Shown piece by piece: positions 1-11,096 of a DNA stretch of 64,000 bases. The translations under genes were made by a program, and so were the position numbers. Under the pieces are notes generated by a model. That model saw only the letters and a program-made list of their open reading frames with translations, was not told the DNA's origin and searched no databases. Source of the stretch: Trichoplax sp. H2 (Eukaryota; Placozoa; Uniplacotomia; Trichoplacea); contig NOWV01000097.1 in NCBI GenBank assembly GCA_003344405.1, positions 1 through 64,000 of the forward strand. The letters are read 5' to 3'. Position 1 is the stretch's first letter, and the number at the start of each line of letters is the position of its first letter.

Positions 1-1959
1 TTATTATTTACATTAATGATGATAAACGCTGGTTTTTAAATGCCTCCCTCTGCTTTACTGTTAGACTACTACAAAATAATGTGATTCAATTACCGATGTA
101 TATTATGCTAGTAAATCATAGCATAAGGTAATATTTTTATTCTTTTTTTGTTGATTCCGCCTGGATTGAAAAGAAAAAGAGCTATAATTATTCATCAGTT
201 TCCATCGTGGTTGTAAGCCGGAATGATAAGATGATAGGCACACTATCTGATTTCCTTAATGACTTGCTATAATTATTTACTCAACATCAAGGACACACAA
301 GTCTATTTTAGGATCGAAATAGTAGCACAATATTATCAAATTATATCTAAGACGATGATCATCATTCTCGTATTACATCATTGATGGCAAATCAATTCAT
401 GCTTGGATTACAGTATGTGTCAATCAACTCAATTATAGTCGATAGCGATAAATGTTGTAATTTACCCAATTTATGAGTATACATCCATCAATTGATTAAT
501 ATTGCCCTTTACCATAATAATATATGCATCTATAATATAGAATCATTATCTTGAATGAATGAATAAATAGGCGGCAACTTCAATCTAATATAAAAATATA
601 AACTAGTTTGTTAGCTGTAATTTAAATCGCAGAAAACTAATTGGATAAAATTGATGAGAACGAGGGCTATGACAATAAAATACTAGTTGTTGTGGTCATC
701 ACTTTAATAGTGCTATCATGCATGGTTATACGCTAAGTCAGGAAATGTCGTGAATTTTCTTTAATTTTCTGCCTATTTTGTTTTGAGTTATTAGCAAGAA
801 TGGCTATGATTATATTTTACGTACTCTTAGCATATTATATGTATTTCATATTGTACGCCTTCGATCGACGACAATCTATTTCATTTTATATAATAGCATA
901 CAATTCTTTTACGTCATTTGCATGCCTGTGGCGTTGTTAATAATTCTGCATTTGTTATTTGTAATTCAATGCAAGAATAAAATGGTATCATTGATGTAAG
1001 TTGTTAATCAGAAATAAAGTTCTACACATAATCTATATTTAGTCTAGAATCAGGTAAAGATGAAGCAGAATGAATGGTATGCATTAATGATTCAAAGAAA
1101 TGAGACAAAAATAATCTAGTATATTTGTAAATAGAGTTATTTGCTAGAATAAGAAAGCTATTAAACTACGCTAATGGAAGCAAAAAGCAACCTGGAATCT
1201 GTTCGATTTTTGTACAGTTTACCAGATTGATACAGAATCCGTTATTGAACTGATAGAACTCGTAATAAAGTTATCTTGTGCCAAAAAGTTGGAGCGAAAA
1301 CGTTTATCCAAGAATAGCTTTAAAAAACCACAATAGTGCAAGCCTAAAGAAATCGGCACATAAATTGAATGATTGACTTGATGAATAAGACAGCTTTACT
1401 GCGTAAAGATTCCGTGATTATTGTCTAACTAATAGGCTAATTGTGGATACAAATTTAATTCCTTAAAACTGGCCGACCATAAGAAATTGAGGTTATACCC
1501 CCTGTTAAGGATTAGTTAATTAAGAAGAAAGTAAATTCAATAAGTAATCTATTTATATCTCAAGTTCAAATTACATCTGAAGGGGTCGAATAACGTTAAT
1601 TGAAATCATGAAATTGATGATTCAAGAGTAACGTCATATCGATTTCCCGAGATTATTCTTTAGTAAGCGTTTTCGGAAATTTTAATTTCTAGAAACAGAT
1701 TAGTTATATGAGGAGATGATTTCATTATTCAATATATTCCTCGAAATTGACTATTTAACTTGTAAGAGATGAATCCAGCCACTTATGCATTCTACTGTGC
1801 TTCTTAATGCTACTATGACGCTGATTTGTAATCATGAATCGTTGGACTATTCCGCTACCTATAACATTGTTACCTACTCTGCGAATATTACAGACTATAT
1901 TCCAAATACAAAATATTCAACAGTTTTTATTAGTCTAGAAATAATCTAATCTTCACCGT
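1..1959. other. AT-rich intergenic DNA, no gene seen
   Basis: I read both strands and found no open frame with splice signals or a recognisable domain. The stretch is strongly AT-rich with short, stop-filled frames. It may hold regulatory DNA or introns of a gene outside the window, but nothing here supports a specific call. Confidence 0.5.
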
Positions 1960-2500
1960 GCAATTTCAATTTTGCTATCTTAATACAGTAATCAAAACGA
2001 AAATTACCTAGACACAAATTAGTACTTATCACAAAGAATAATATCGTATAGCAGGTCAAAGCGATTGACAGTATTAAGTTATTAATTTAAACATCTGAAT
2101 GTGGAAAAATATCATCAACTTGCTACAAAAGGCTTTCCTGTAAGGATAGGCTTTTGCTGCAATCAAAAACAAATTTGAATCTATAAAATCTACCAAACAC
2201 TATTTGAAGTGCCCAACATTAGATTGCTAACTTATGCTTATTCTAACGAAATCTTAGAACAATAAAAGTATTATGTAACGCCAACTACGCCTCTAAAAGT
2301 TAGCCAAATTATCTTTTAGAAATTGCTTAAACAAAACCAAACTTCCGTCCTTATTACATTTACAGTGTGAAATATACCAATCAACACTATCAAATGCGAA
2401 TGCATGAATACACCCTGTTTTAATGGAAAAAAGAAATTAACTATCCTACGGATTTCACTATTCGGCTCCTTACTTTCATAATAATTATAGAATGGTTTTT
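1960..2500 (-). repeat. Diverged duplicate, left copy (pair with 4030-4520)
   Basis: This block aligns, with many substitutions and small indels, to 4030-4520. Shared landmarks in the same order are gctatcttaata, acaaatttgaa, aacgcc/aacagcaactgcacctct, ttttagaaa and attcggctc. On the minus strand both copies keep a short open stretch with a Cys-Ile/Val-His start (CIHAFAF versus CVHGFTL), which hints at an old exon duplicated and then decayed. No domain is recognised. Confidence 0.45.
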
Positions 2501-3469
2501 ACAATAAGAATATGCAATAATTATAAATTTACGTAAATGATGCTTATTGTGAACATTTGTTACTGTATAAGTGTATATGACTATCCGATGCCGTAACTTA
2601 CTGTAAGCAACATGTGGTTCCATGTCAATTAAAGTAAAAAAATGATACTGCTTATTTTACCAAGGCCATGTGTATTTAATAAACCAATTATCATAATTGA
2701 AGTTGTTAATTTCTATCTTCTTTCTAACATTACAATAAAATACGTTCAATATGACTGTCATTATTTAGAGTAGATCATGACGAACCATAGAGAATAATTA
2801 GAATGAACTGTCAGTAACTTATTATTTTCAATTTTTTTCTATTATTTTCTTTTTACTTTGATCTTAGCTTATTAGCAGGTTCATTTATTCCATACAAACC
2901 CTTAATACGAAAACAGATATGTCACAAACTGGATTTGAATGTAATAAGAGATCTTGCTCTAGAACACCAGTGAAGATAAAGGCTAGTCTAATAAATGACT
3001 AATTACTGTAATTTAACCCTGATGACAACCTGAGTAGCGCACCTTAGCTAGCTTAAGTTATAATAATTAAAGTTTATTATTACCATACGAATCTTGACAA
3101 CCAAGTTTAATAGACTCCAGTCAACACACACTAATGACTAGATCAGATCAGAAGCAACCAATAGTTACGACGGCCGCTTCTTATATACCCTCGCGTTAAT
3201 ATTCTGGTATATATATAAGGTAATCTTCAACTTAGAATTAATATACTTCAGAATGAGGCTACCTACAAGGGTTCAGTATGAGATATAGCATAAACAACAT
3301 TAATGAATCTTAAATCAATTATGGATCAATGAAAGACCAATTAATATACGACGCTTAGTACGATATTATTTCGCAACATGGAGCGTCAATAGCATTCTCC
3401 ATTTTGGAAATTCATAACGGTAGTAATAAAATATTACTGTTCCTAATTAAGCATCAATTACTACGGACA

Positions 3470-3585
3470 TAAATTATCACAGCTATAAGAGTTAAAAATT
3501 GTTTAGTAATATAAGACTAAATTATCACATAAATTATCACAGCTATGAATAACAGTTAAGAGTTGTTTAGTAATATAAGACTAAT
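3470..3585. repeat. Short tandem duplication (about 60 bp x 2)
   Basis: The phrase cataaattatcacagctat followed by aagagtt(aaaa)ttgtttagtaatataagacta occurs twice in succession, with a small insertion (gaataacagtt) in the second copy. It is non-coding by inspection. The rest of 2501-4029 contains no supported gene. Confidence 0.65.
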
Positions 3586-4029
3586 TAATAACTCACAATT
3601 TCGCACAATTTTCATCAATAAAGGAGTGAAGATTTACGGAGCCATACATGTACCGTAATAGGATATTATAATAATCTGTAAGTTTTAGTTTTCTGACCAG
3701 GAGATTATGGATACCTCAACTATCAATTTGAATATTAATATAGTCTAAATTTTAACATCATCGCAGTGGATTTTTCTAGTCAGAAATTCGATACACTCTT
3801 AACAGAGATTAGATTTACGAATTAAACTTTATAACGTTTTCCTTTATCTTCCATATTCAGCACATATGGTAACTTATGGTTTCATATTACTTTCTTATTC
3901 GATTTTTCAACCGGATAATAATTTACGGTATTCATACGCCAACGAGTGATAATAGAAAGCAATTGCTAATTTTTTTAATTGTCAAGCTTTAACTTTCTAA
4001 GCAATAGCCAAAGCACCTTTATCCAAAAC

Positions 4030-4520
4030 ACAGTGGTTCATTTCTGCTATCTTAATATCACAACCTGAAATGAAAATTGCGACACAAAAAGTCGAACCTG
4101 TTGCAAATGATAGCTTTAAATCACGGCCGAAACAATTAGTAAAATCAATTTTTCGATTGAAATATTTGAATATAGAAGGCACAATGTATGGTTAACTTGC
4201 TATGAAAGGCTACAACCACAAACAAATTTGAACTTATAGAACTATCAATCGTTCGTTCCTTAAGCATCAGAGAATAGACAGTTGGCAATTGATCCTTACT
4301 CTAATAAAGTTTTAATACTAAAACATTTTATAACAGCAACTGCACCTCTAATTATAGACAAAATTGATGTTTTAGAAAACTAAGTAAGCAAAAAATTGTT
4401 TTTCTTGCAGTATAAAATATGGCACAGCAATCAATATTATGCAATGTAAATCCATGAACACATCCAGTTTTCTTGTATAAAATAAAATTACTGCACATAT
4501 TTAGCCATTCGGCTCATTTG
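4030..4520 (-). repeat. Diverged duplicate, right copy (pair with 1960-2500)
   Basis: Partner of the block at 1960-2500. On the minus strand, the part at 4000-4060 reads as a short exon-like end after a plausible acceptor (tttcag): CDIKIAEMNHCVLDKGA. The homologous stretch of the left copy reads YCIKIAKLKLHGED and then stops. The relationship is clear, but neither copy can be shown to be an active gene. Confidence 0.4.
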
Positions 4521-4721
4521 TTAATTAAAAGTCATGATATCTCGTCAAATTTGTATTAAATAAAATTGTATACGAAAAACGATATCGTAAGTTAACATTT
4601 ATAGAGAGATCGAAATTAAGCTTGTACTATTCTGCAGCAATATTAAGTATTCAGGAGATTATAACTATTAAAAATTGCCAATGACAGATGTTCTCACAGG
4701 CATTTATCGTGAATCATTTCG

Positions 4722-5375
4722 ATATTTATGCATAGTACTACATAAGCGCATTTCTACGAATCGTATAGGTTTACAAAGTATCTTATGTAATCGATACTAT
4801 ATCTGTTACGGCCAAAACCCGAAGTCCGTATCTATTTGGAAAGATACTATAAAGATCTTAGTTAAACGCATGCTACTAAAAAGTAATTTAAGTGATATCA
4901 TGAAGACCAGGAATCATCGTTAGTCATTAACTTGACTAAACTTAATTGTGAATATTTTCCAGTATTTATATACAGTACTATATAAGTGCATTTCCAGAAA
5001 TCTTATCGATTCATGAAGTAGCTTATAGAATCGATACTATGTCTATTTGGAAAGACACGAAAAAGGCCTTATTAAGTACATACAACTAAGAGTAATTTAA
5101 GCGATTCCATAAAGACTAGGAACCATCATTAGTAATTTAGCTTGAATAAACTTTATTTATGAATAATTCCAGTATTTATATAGAGTACTGTATAAGCACA
5201 TTCTTAGGAATCGTATCAATTTGTAAAGTAACTTTATAGAATCGGCACCATATCTATTTGGAAAGATATCACAAAGAGCTTATCTAAGCTCATATGGCTA
5301 AAGAGTCATTCGATATTATAAAGACTAGGAACTATCATTAGTAATTAGCTTGGCTGAACTTGTTGGTATAACAAT
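4722..5375. repeat. Three diverged tandem units of about 190-240 bp
   Basis: Each unit begins with tatttata(t)a.agtact.tataag.gcattt and continues with gaatcgtat, a second 'aatcg.tac.atatctatttggaaagata' block, then 'tcattagtaat.agcttg'. Units start near 4722, 4963 and 5173. The first is longest because of an insertion of about 30 bp (near 4803-4835). No coding capacity is conserved across the three units, so this is a local repeat and not a gene array. The flank 5376-5860 shows nothing else. Confidence 0.6.
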
Positions 5376-5865
5376 TATTCCTTGGAAAAATTGATTGGAG
5401 AACTATCAAAAACTGATTCGAACATTCAAGGCCATGAATTCATCGTATATAAAACGTTTATTTTGTGACCAAAAAAGAAGACTAGGATCAGATACAGGCA
5501 ATATCAGGTACATAACGTAAATAACATATTATTACTGAAAAATTTTAATTTGATATTGCAATTATACACTACTTCGTCTAGCCATGAACTAGCAGTAATA
5601 CTTTACGGATCATTCAGTTTTAAACTACTGTTAACAAGATGCGATAAAATAGCATTTAAATATTCTACATTCTTAGCTTAGCAAAATATAGACAGTATAC
5701 GATGCTTATCTGTCTTGGTTACTCTCTAATTTTAGGAAAATGGACTTTATAAACTAGTTTAATCCTGTAGTGAATATTTTATCGTTTTTTGCCATAGACA
5801 AAAATCTGTCGACGACGATAAAAATGGAAGATGATGGGACGTCGAGGTTTCGGAGCAGGGGCTGG

Positions 5866-5902
5866 AGCACGACGACGGCGGCGGCGGCGACGGCGACGGC
5901 CC
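5866..5902 (+). repeat. GC-rich CGA/CGG microsatellite
   Basis: A run of cgacgacggcggcggcggcg continuing as acggcgacgg stands out in very AT-rich DNA. On the plus strand, one frame starting at 5831 reads a Gly/Ala-rich start and then ten Arg before PHKACYG, followed by a possible donor (G|GTAAATTT). The minus strand reads Pro/Ser-rich. Either could be a fragment of an exon. With no homologous match visible, I call only the repeat. Confidence 0.55.
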
Positions 5903-6079
5903 CACAAGGCCTGCTATGGTAAATTTCAAGTTGAAAAGAGTTTTAGTATTTAGATAGATATATTTAATTAAAAAATATAAAATTTTATGGAATATTTGCA
6001 TTAAAAGATTACTCATTTTCACAATTAACAGCGCAAAGTTAACTTGTGAGAAGGAGCTGATTTTAGGATAAGATTGCTT

Positions 6080-6434
6080 GTAGAAATGTGTTAGTAAATG
6101 ACTTTGAATCCTCAATTATCATTATAGATTATCCTAACTATGAAATGTAAAATACTACCGAATTATGCCGTAACTATGATAAGCTTACTGATAATTATAG
6201 ACAGTAGCCTCTATATGTATTATTATTATAAATTGCAAGGTATCTTATGATGAAATTGCTTTAGTAATGCACGATAAATTTACTTTGAATCATATAGTAT
6301 CATAGTAGATCATACTACCTATGTAATATAGAATGTCACCGAATAATGCCTTAATTATGATAGATGTACTGATAATGATAGATAGCAGTCTCGTCTGCAT
6401 GGTAGTATTATTAAAAGCTACGATGTATAATTAT
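6080..6434. repeat. Diverged tandem duplication, about 180 bp x 2
   Basis: 6080-6240 and 6260-6420 share the ordered landmarks 'actttgaatc', 'gaat.atgcc.taa.tatgat', 'tactgataat.atagac/tagcag' and 'tattatta'. The last 50 bp of the right copy (6385-6434) recur almost unchanged at 6985-7034, exactly 600 bp away. The duplicated DNA lies just 3' of the small secreted-protein gene on the minus strand, and may include its 3' end. Confidence 0.55.
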
Positions 6435-6435
6435 C

Positions 6436-6717
6436 CTAAATACTCACGGTGCTTTTCTCGGTTAGACCATTCTCAAATTCTGAATCGAATCCTTTATCCA
6501 TGTCATAAGACTCATCTATTTCTCCAAGTTCGTTGTATGCATCTTTGTCGGCAATTTCGTACGGGTCTAGTTTATGGACATCCTTTTCAGCAATATCGTA
6601 ATAGCCTGGTCCATGCCCACCCTTATTGTCATTATCGAGCTTAGAATTGTCATCTTCAGTGGCGTAAGCAAATGCAAAGAGAAATAGACACGCAATGAGA
6701 GCCAATTTAGTATTCAT
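6436..6717 (-). CDS. Small secreted acidic protein (unrecognised)
   Basis: Starting at the ATG at 6717, the first 19 residues form a textbook signal peptide (MNTKLALIACLFLFAFAYA). Cleavage is probably after AYA, leaving a mature acidic chain of about 70 residues. The mature part has two related segments, YDIAEKDVHKLDP and YEIADKDAYNELGE, then IDESYDMDKG, so it looks internally repetitive. An upstream in-frame ATG at 6747 would add a charged stretch before the signal peptide and is less likely. Near the end, AAAAGCACC|GTGAGT is a good splice donor (exon end 6448). The protein may therefore continue in an unseen 3' exon instead of ending at TVSI. There is no dibasic processing pattern and no Cys, so a neuropeptide precursor is possible but unsupported. 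I do not recognise the family. Confidence 0.55.
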   Translation of the reverse strand: MNTKLALIACLFLFAFAYATEDDNSKLDNDNKGGHGPGYYDIAEKDVHKLDPYEIADKDAYNELGEIDESYDMDKGFDSEFENGLTEKSTVSI

Positions 6718-6984
6718 TTTCTTGCAATGATCCTTCTGTATAGTCAATGAAATAAAGATTAATTTTTAGTACTGGATAGACTGTAGTATTCGAATTGAAA
6801 TTGAAATGATGAATATACGGCATCTTCGAATATAGTATAGATTGAATGATTAATACATATTATTGCGACTATAACCTTGATTTTTAAAAAACGCTTAATG
6901 TTAATACGTACCTCAACAACTTTTAATTTTCTAAATTAATTCTTGAGATAAATTCTGCGATCCTTCCTGAATATCCAAAGTAAA

Positions 6985-7034
6985 GCAATCTCGTCTGCAT
7001 GGTAGTATTATTATAAGCTACGATGTATAATTAT
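6985..7034. repeat. Direct repeat partner of 6385-6434
   Basis: About 47 of 50 bases match 6385-6434 (core tcgtctgcatggtagtatta then tataagctacgatgtataat). The two copies flank the small secreted-protein gene in direct orientation, exactly 600 bp apart. Confidence 0.7.
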
Positions 7035-7164
7035 AATTAACCATATAGCAGTAAGACAACGATAACTGGATACAATCAATGTGACGTCGTCATTGTTGAA
7101 CGTAGGTTGTGCTAATCATAAAATTCAATGCCTATAGATACTCAACCAATATGGACATTTACGC

Positions 7165-7437
7165 ATGAAAAGATACAAAGACAATATCAAATACTTCGAT
7201 AATTTCGACGAAACACAATTCTTCAACCATGAAAATCTATGGTCGGACAAGCAGTTAATCCTATATGAACTCCTATCTAGTTTGAATATTTATAGCCCCC
7301 AAACACTACAGCTACAAATCACTCTACCATTCCCTTACTTCGATATATGGGACATGCAATGGAATCTTCAACACTCTCAACTCATCATCAGAGGTAAATG
7401 GGATTACTGCTTAGTAACCCCAGTGAAAAAGACATGA
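7165..7437 (+). CDS. Unrecognised 90-residue open frame
   Basis: An ATG-started frame of 90 codons rich in aromatic and polar residues (for example WSDKQLILYELLSSLN and FDIWDMQWNLQHSQLIIRG). It has no signal peptide, no membrane segment and no motif I recognise. C-ending codons are commoner than in neighbouring DNA, which could suggest a foreign or mobile-element origin. It sits just before a set of repeated coding-like fragments. It could equally be a chance frame. Confidence 0.25.
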   Translation: MKRYKDNIKYFDNFDETQFFNHENLWSDKQLILYELLSSLNIYSPQTLQLQITLPFPYFDIWDMQWNLQHSQLIIRGKWDYCLVTPVKKT

Positions 7438-7496
7438 TATTTGCATGAAATGTGAAGCTAATCTTGTATCTTGTACCCAGTGCAATTTAACGAGAG

Positions 7497-8400
7497 TGTC
7501 AATAAACTAAGTTAATATTACTTCCATAATCAATGAAGATGATTGATGTGTATAGTGTACAGATGGATAAAGTATACCCCCAATGTCAGTAAAACCAATA
7601 CCCAAAAATAAATAAAGCAAAACATGATTAAAAGTAGTGTAGTCTATGTCTAGTCTATGGTTAATGCTATTGCTGAGTTAGTTTAATGTCTATTACAAAT
7701 CGCAGTCAAAGAGGGACTTGAAAGAGAAAATGAAAACATCCATAACAAAACATTGGTAAAATAGGAGGAGAACATAAAGATCAACATAGGGATGGAGAAA
7801 ATGGATTGCATAATTGCAGCCTATCTATCATTAAGCATCCCATCTAGTCTAAAGCAAATATTGATGTCAGTCTTGTAATACTGTAGATGGCGATCTCTTC
7901 AGCTATTAATAAACTAAATCAACATCACTTCTATCTATCAAGATGATGGATGTGTGTACTGCACAGATGGATAAAGTATATCCCTAATGTCAGTAAAACC
8001 AATACCAAAAAATAAGTAAAGCAAAACACCATTGCATATTCGTCCATGGGGCGAATGCAATGGTTGAGTTGGTTCAATTCCAATTATAAATGGTAGTGAA
8101 AGAGAGATTTGAAGAGAAAACGAAAACATTTGTAAAAAGATTCAGGATTAAGATGAAGGTAAAGTAAAATAGGATGAGAAAATAAAAATAGGGATAAAGA
8201 AAATGATTTGCGAAATTGCAGTCGATCATAAAGCAAACCCCCATAAGTCTGTTTAACCAATACACAAAAATAAATCAAAACAACATTAATAGTATTGCAA
8301 TCGATGCAATTGTGCAGTTAGTCCAATGTTTATTGCAAATTGCAGTAAAAGACGGACTTGAAAGAGAAACAATCTCACCAAGTTCTTGGTCAAAATAACA
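7497..8400 (+). repeat. Three diverged direct repeats with coding-like core
   Basis: Units at about 7497-7750, 7905-8140 and 8246-8400 share 'cagatggataaagtata', 'gtcagtaaaaccaataccc', 'aaataaagcaaaac', and a coding-like core. On the plus strand the core reads approximately IAELV-CLLQIAVKEGLERE, MVELVQF-, and IDAIVQLVQCLLQIAVKDGL in the three units. Two of the cores are broken by stop codons. The conserved frame suggests a duplicated exon that has decayed in at least two copies. Family unknown. Confidence 0.45.
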
Positions 8401-8416
8401 TGAGAAGATAAAATAG

Positions 8417-8592
8417 TCAATGTATTTGGTACAACATTTCTGCTAGCAAAGGCGATCATGACTGGAAGGGATATTGCCAACAGAAAATCGTCGTACCTTG
8501 TTGTCCATGTTGTCTTCCACTTTTTCCCGACCCCAAAGGTGAGATTGCCTGCTTTCATTCTGTTTCTCACCTTGCTATCCACAGTTTACGAG
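8417..8592 (+). CDS. Membrane-protein-like exon (unrecognised)
   Basis: Bounded by an acceptor (aaaatag|TC) and a donor (TACGAG|GTAAAA), this 176-nt stretch is open for 58 codons. It reads VNVFGTTFLLAKAIMTGRDI, then a basic-polar stretch, then HVVFHFFPTPK and LPAFILFLTLLSTVYE. The two hydrophobic segments around a charged loop suggest a polytopic membrane protein. It ends in phase 0, which matches the small exon at 8926-8963 (ILLGVSIVIVLS), also hydrophobic. The preceding repeats could be upstream exons of the same gene. I cannot name the family, and the repeats around it show decay, so this may be a pseudogene. Confidence 0.35.
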
Positions 8593-8873
8593 GTAAAATA
8601 GCGATTTCAGTTAGAGCCAAGAAAGGTTGATGGCGAACATGCAGTAAGCAGCGTGGCTGTGGGATACTTTCTCAGTCCAATTCAGGTTACTCGTTTGATA
8701 TCTTGCTTATAATATTGTCCGCTGTAGACTCAATCCCTACTTCTATAGGGTGACAAGCTATTTTGCACAGTAGCTTGCAGCGCCGACTCTCGACTTGGTC
8801 TTCCTCTACTTCTACTGCCATCTACACGTGAAATGGCAATCAACCATCAAACATCTTTTTTTCTCACATTCTT

Positions 8874-9282
8874 TTTCCATACTACAGATTTCTCTCTTAT
8901 ACTTATTAATCTGTGCTTTTGACAGATATTGTTGGGTGTTAGCATTGTCATCGTGCTTAGCAGGTAAGTCTTTCAACCAGTTAAAGCAATCTTAATTAAT
9001 CGATATCATTTTAAACGCAAACCCTAACATTATTGCAATAATATAATCGTCCCTTTATCGCCATTAGACCTATGGTTGACATTTTGGGTTGTGAACTGAA
9101 TTTCTCTTATACTTGTCAATCTGTGTCTTTTAATAGATATTGCTGGGTGTTAGCATTCTCATCTAGTTTAATGAATAGGTAAGTCCTTCAACAAGTGACA
9201 ATAGCCTTAATTAATCGCTATCATTTTAAGCGTCGAATGGGTTGGTAACCCTGACATTATTCCAATAATCGTCCCTCCATCA
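8874..9282 (+). repeat. Tandemly duplicated exon-like segment (about 222 bp x 2)
   Basis: 8874-9062 and 9096-9282 align throughout: 'tttctcttatactt.tcaatctgtg', then '..agatattg.tgggtgttagcatt', then '..aggtaagtc.ttcaac', then 'ttaattaatcg.tatcattttaa'. In the first copy the sequence between the acceptor gacag and the donor AG|GTAAGT is open (8926-8963, ILLGVSIVIVLS). The second copy keeps both splice signals but has TAG in the same frame. So one copy of a hydrophobic mini-exon looks intact and one looks broken. Confidence 0.5.
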
Positions 9283-9358
9283 TAATATGTAAGTTACATA
9301 ATTTGCTGGATGAACTACATCGTTGAATAAATAGTCAACAAATACACCTACTACATAC

Positions 9359-9477
9359 TTTCCTTAGAGCATAACGATGTTTATTTGCAACCATGCCATA
9401 TCTTCGCTGATATGGACCTTCCTGCTTTTAGCAAAGAAACGTACTAGAAAATATATAAAGTCAAAATTTCGGTACTG
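9359..9477 (+). pseudogene. Remnant of UGT exon 1 (3' end only)
   Basis: Matches the 3' third of exon 1 of the UGT pseudogene (17373-17489). Landmarks are 'gatgtttatttgcaaccatg', 'ccatatct.cgctg.tatgg' and the exon-end motif caaaatttcggta. Against that copy it has substitutions and a deletion in the ERNLLENIK-equivalent segment that shifts the frame. No 5' part and no exon 2 accompany it, so it is a dead fragment. Confidence 0.8.
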
Positions 9478-10702
9478 ATATGTCATTCAATTATAATATA
9501 AGACAGTGAATCATCTAATAGATAGTCTGTTCAACAATTCCACCATTCTTGCTGCTCACCACCCCCTTCCCCAAATAAAATTACTGGCTTTGCATCCTAT
9601 TCAGTATCCATTAGATTCGTTTTATCATCAGGCAGCTGATATCTGATTCGATTAGAACATCTTATTTGTAAATAGGGTTAACACCTTATTGATACTCAGT
9701 AACTTTAATGTAAAGCGCTTGAGGGCGCCTTTTTTTACTCAAGCGATTGTCAGTTTAATTTATATTTGATAGCAGAAAATTGGCTCTTGTTTAAACAATA
9801 GTAAACTTGTTAATTAAGATGGTAAATAAATTCATTGTATGTAAGGGATAATTCATTACCGACCGTCCAGCTCTAATTTTCTCATTCGTAGTTCTTATTG
9901 CAAAATATCGTAAACTAAACCGATGATATGTAGTTTTCATGTTTATAGATGAAGTCAAATGTCTTAATCCTTGACTGGAAGTTTCTTGCTAGAGATTTAT
10001 TGTGCACTGCCTATCAAGATTACCATTTTGGCTTTGCGCCATTGCAAATTGGTCTGGTTTACTATTTTCTATTGTATTTGATACTTGATGATGATTTAGT
10101 GACGTTGTGTACTTTTATGCCATAATGACTATAAAATTAATGGCAGAAAGCGACTTGCAGAGCTTTAACGCTGCATGCACTCTATCAGTATATTTTAATT
10201 TCAAGAACGGTAATGAAACCCTAATGATTTCACTTTTATACGCAATTGAAACCATTGCCTAATTGAAATAGATTATTAGATTGATATTACTGTACTATAT
10301 CCGATAAGTAGATCTTCGATATGAATACTATTGAAGTAAATTTCTTCTTGACTCACATTCAAACTAAACTCTTATATCGTCCATTGTATTAATTATATAC
10401 AAACTAGAATCCAAATTTGTTGCAGATACTCTGCAGCCTTTGATGCAATTCTCTGACCGCTTTCGCTTTCTTGTTATATATGGAGCAATTACATATATAC
10501 TGTAAAGTAGTATTATATATAGAATGGTTAATTATGTAATTATCATTTTAAGCTAATCTTACACCTTATATGGATAATCATTTAGCTAAACCATAAGTTA
10601 AGTAGTCTATCAAATGTATAAATACCTTCATAAATTTATTAATAAACGATTCTCAATTAAACAAACACCGTTTACCACGAACTTAATAACTATAGTCCAA
10701 AT

Positions 10703-10924
10703 TTATTGCAGATACTCTACCGCCTTTGATGAGATTCTCTGACCGCTTCTGTAGTACCTTATGATATTAATCCACCAAAACCAAATAACTTGGAAAGGTT
10801 GAACCCAAATCTCAATTGTAATGTTAAGCTTAACTAAACTCTTAACTTGGTCTGGTGCTACAGCGATACCATTCATTGCTACTAGTTGCAACGGCATTGC
10901 TGTAACATTTGCATAGTTAAGCAT
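10703..10924 (-). CDS. Unrecognised open frame with one membrane-like segment
   Basis: A 73-codon minus-strand frame, almost identical in the other segmental copy (19902-20141). It starts LNYANVTAMPLQL and contains a hydrophobic, Trp-rich segment (IWVQPFQVIWFWWINIIRYY). It may be an exon, because a plausible acceptor (ttctgtag) precedes it. The left copy stops at EYLQ, whereas the right copy reads on as QPIWILV. A related start, CLNYANFTALSSL, occurs at 22062-22265. That makes a small local family of exons with a shared N-glycosylation-like NxT motif. Function unknown. Confidence 0.3.
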   Translation of the reverse strand: MLNYANVTAMPLQLVAMNGIAVAPDQVKSLVKLNITIEIWVQPFQVIWFWWINIIRYYRSGQRISSKAVEYLQ

Positions 10925-11096
10925 AGGCTACAGAATCAGGATAATTGAAAGAGCAACTTTTTAGAGTTAGTTAAACTTATGTCTTACTCATACAACATGA
11001 ATTTCTGATCTACCTAATAGCGTCTACTAAGAAATACGTTGATGGGAATTATCCGCTTTAGATTGGCATTAGGTCATAAATGCAAGTGTACAGTAT

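Larger units (their letters stand above)
9359..11096. repeat. Segmental duplicate, left copy, internally deleted
   Basis: Collinear with 17373-20313, but missing the segment corresponding to about 17981-19500, which holds the whole second exon of the UGT pseudogene. The joint lies near 9950, where 'gtttatagatg' (matching 17970) runs straight into 'aaatgtcttaatccttgact' (matching 19503). After 10300 the left copy carries about 390 bp absent from the right. That extra DNA includes a second partial copy (10404-10465) of the segment found at 10693-10745 and 19909-19970. Confidence 0.8.

Noticed and set aside
4675-4923. 82-codon plus-strand frame
   Set aside because: Runs through the first unit of a non-coding tandem repeat; the other units do not keep the frame.
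5759-6115. 118-codon minus-strand open frame with Pro/Ser-rich end
   Set aside because: The Pro/Ser part is simply the complement of the CGG microsatellite and the rest is low-complexity AT-rich translation. No domain and no initiation context.
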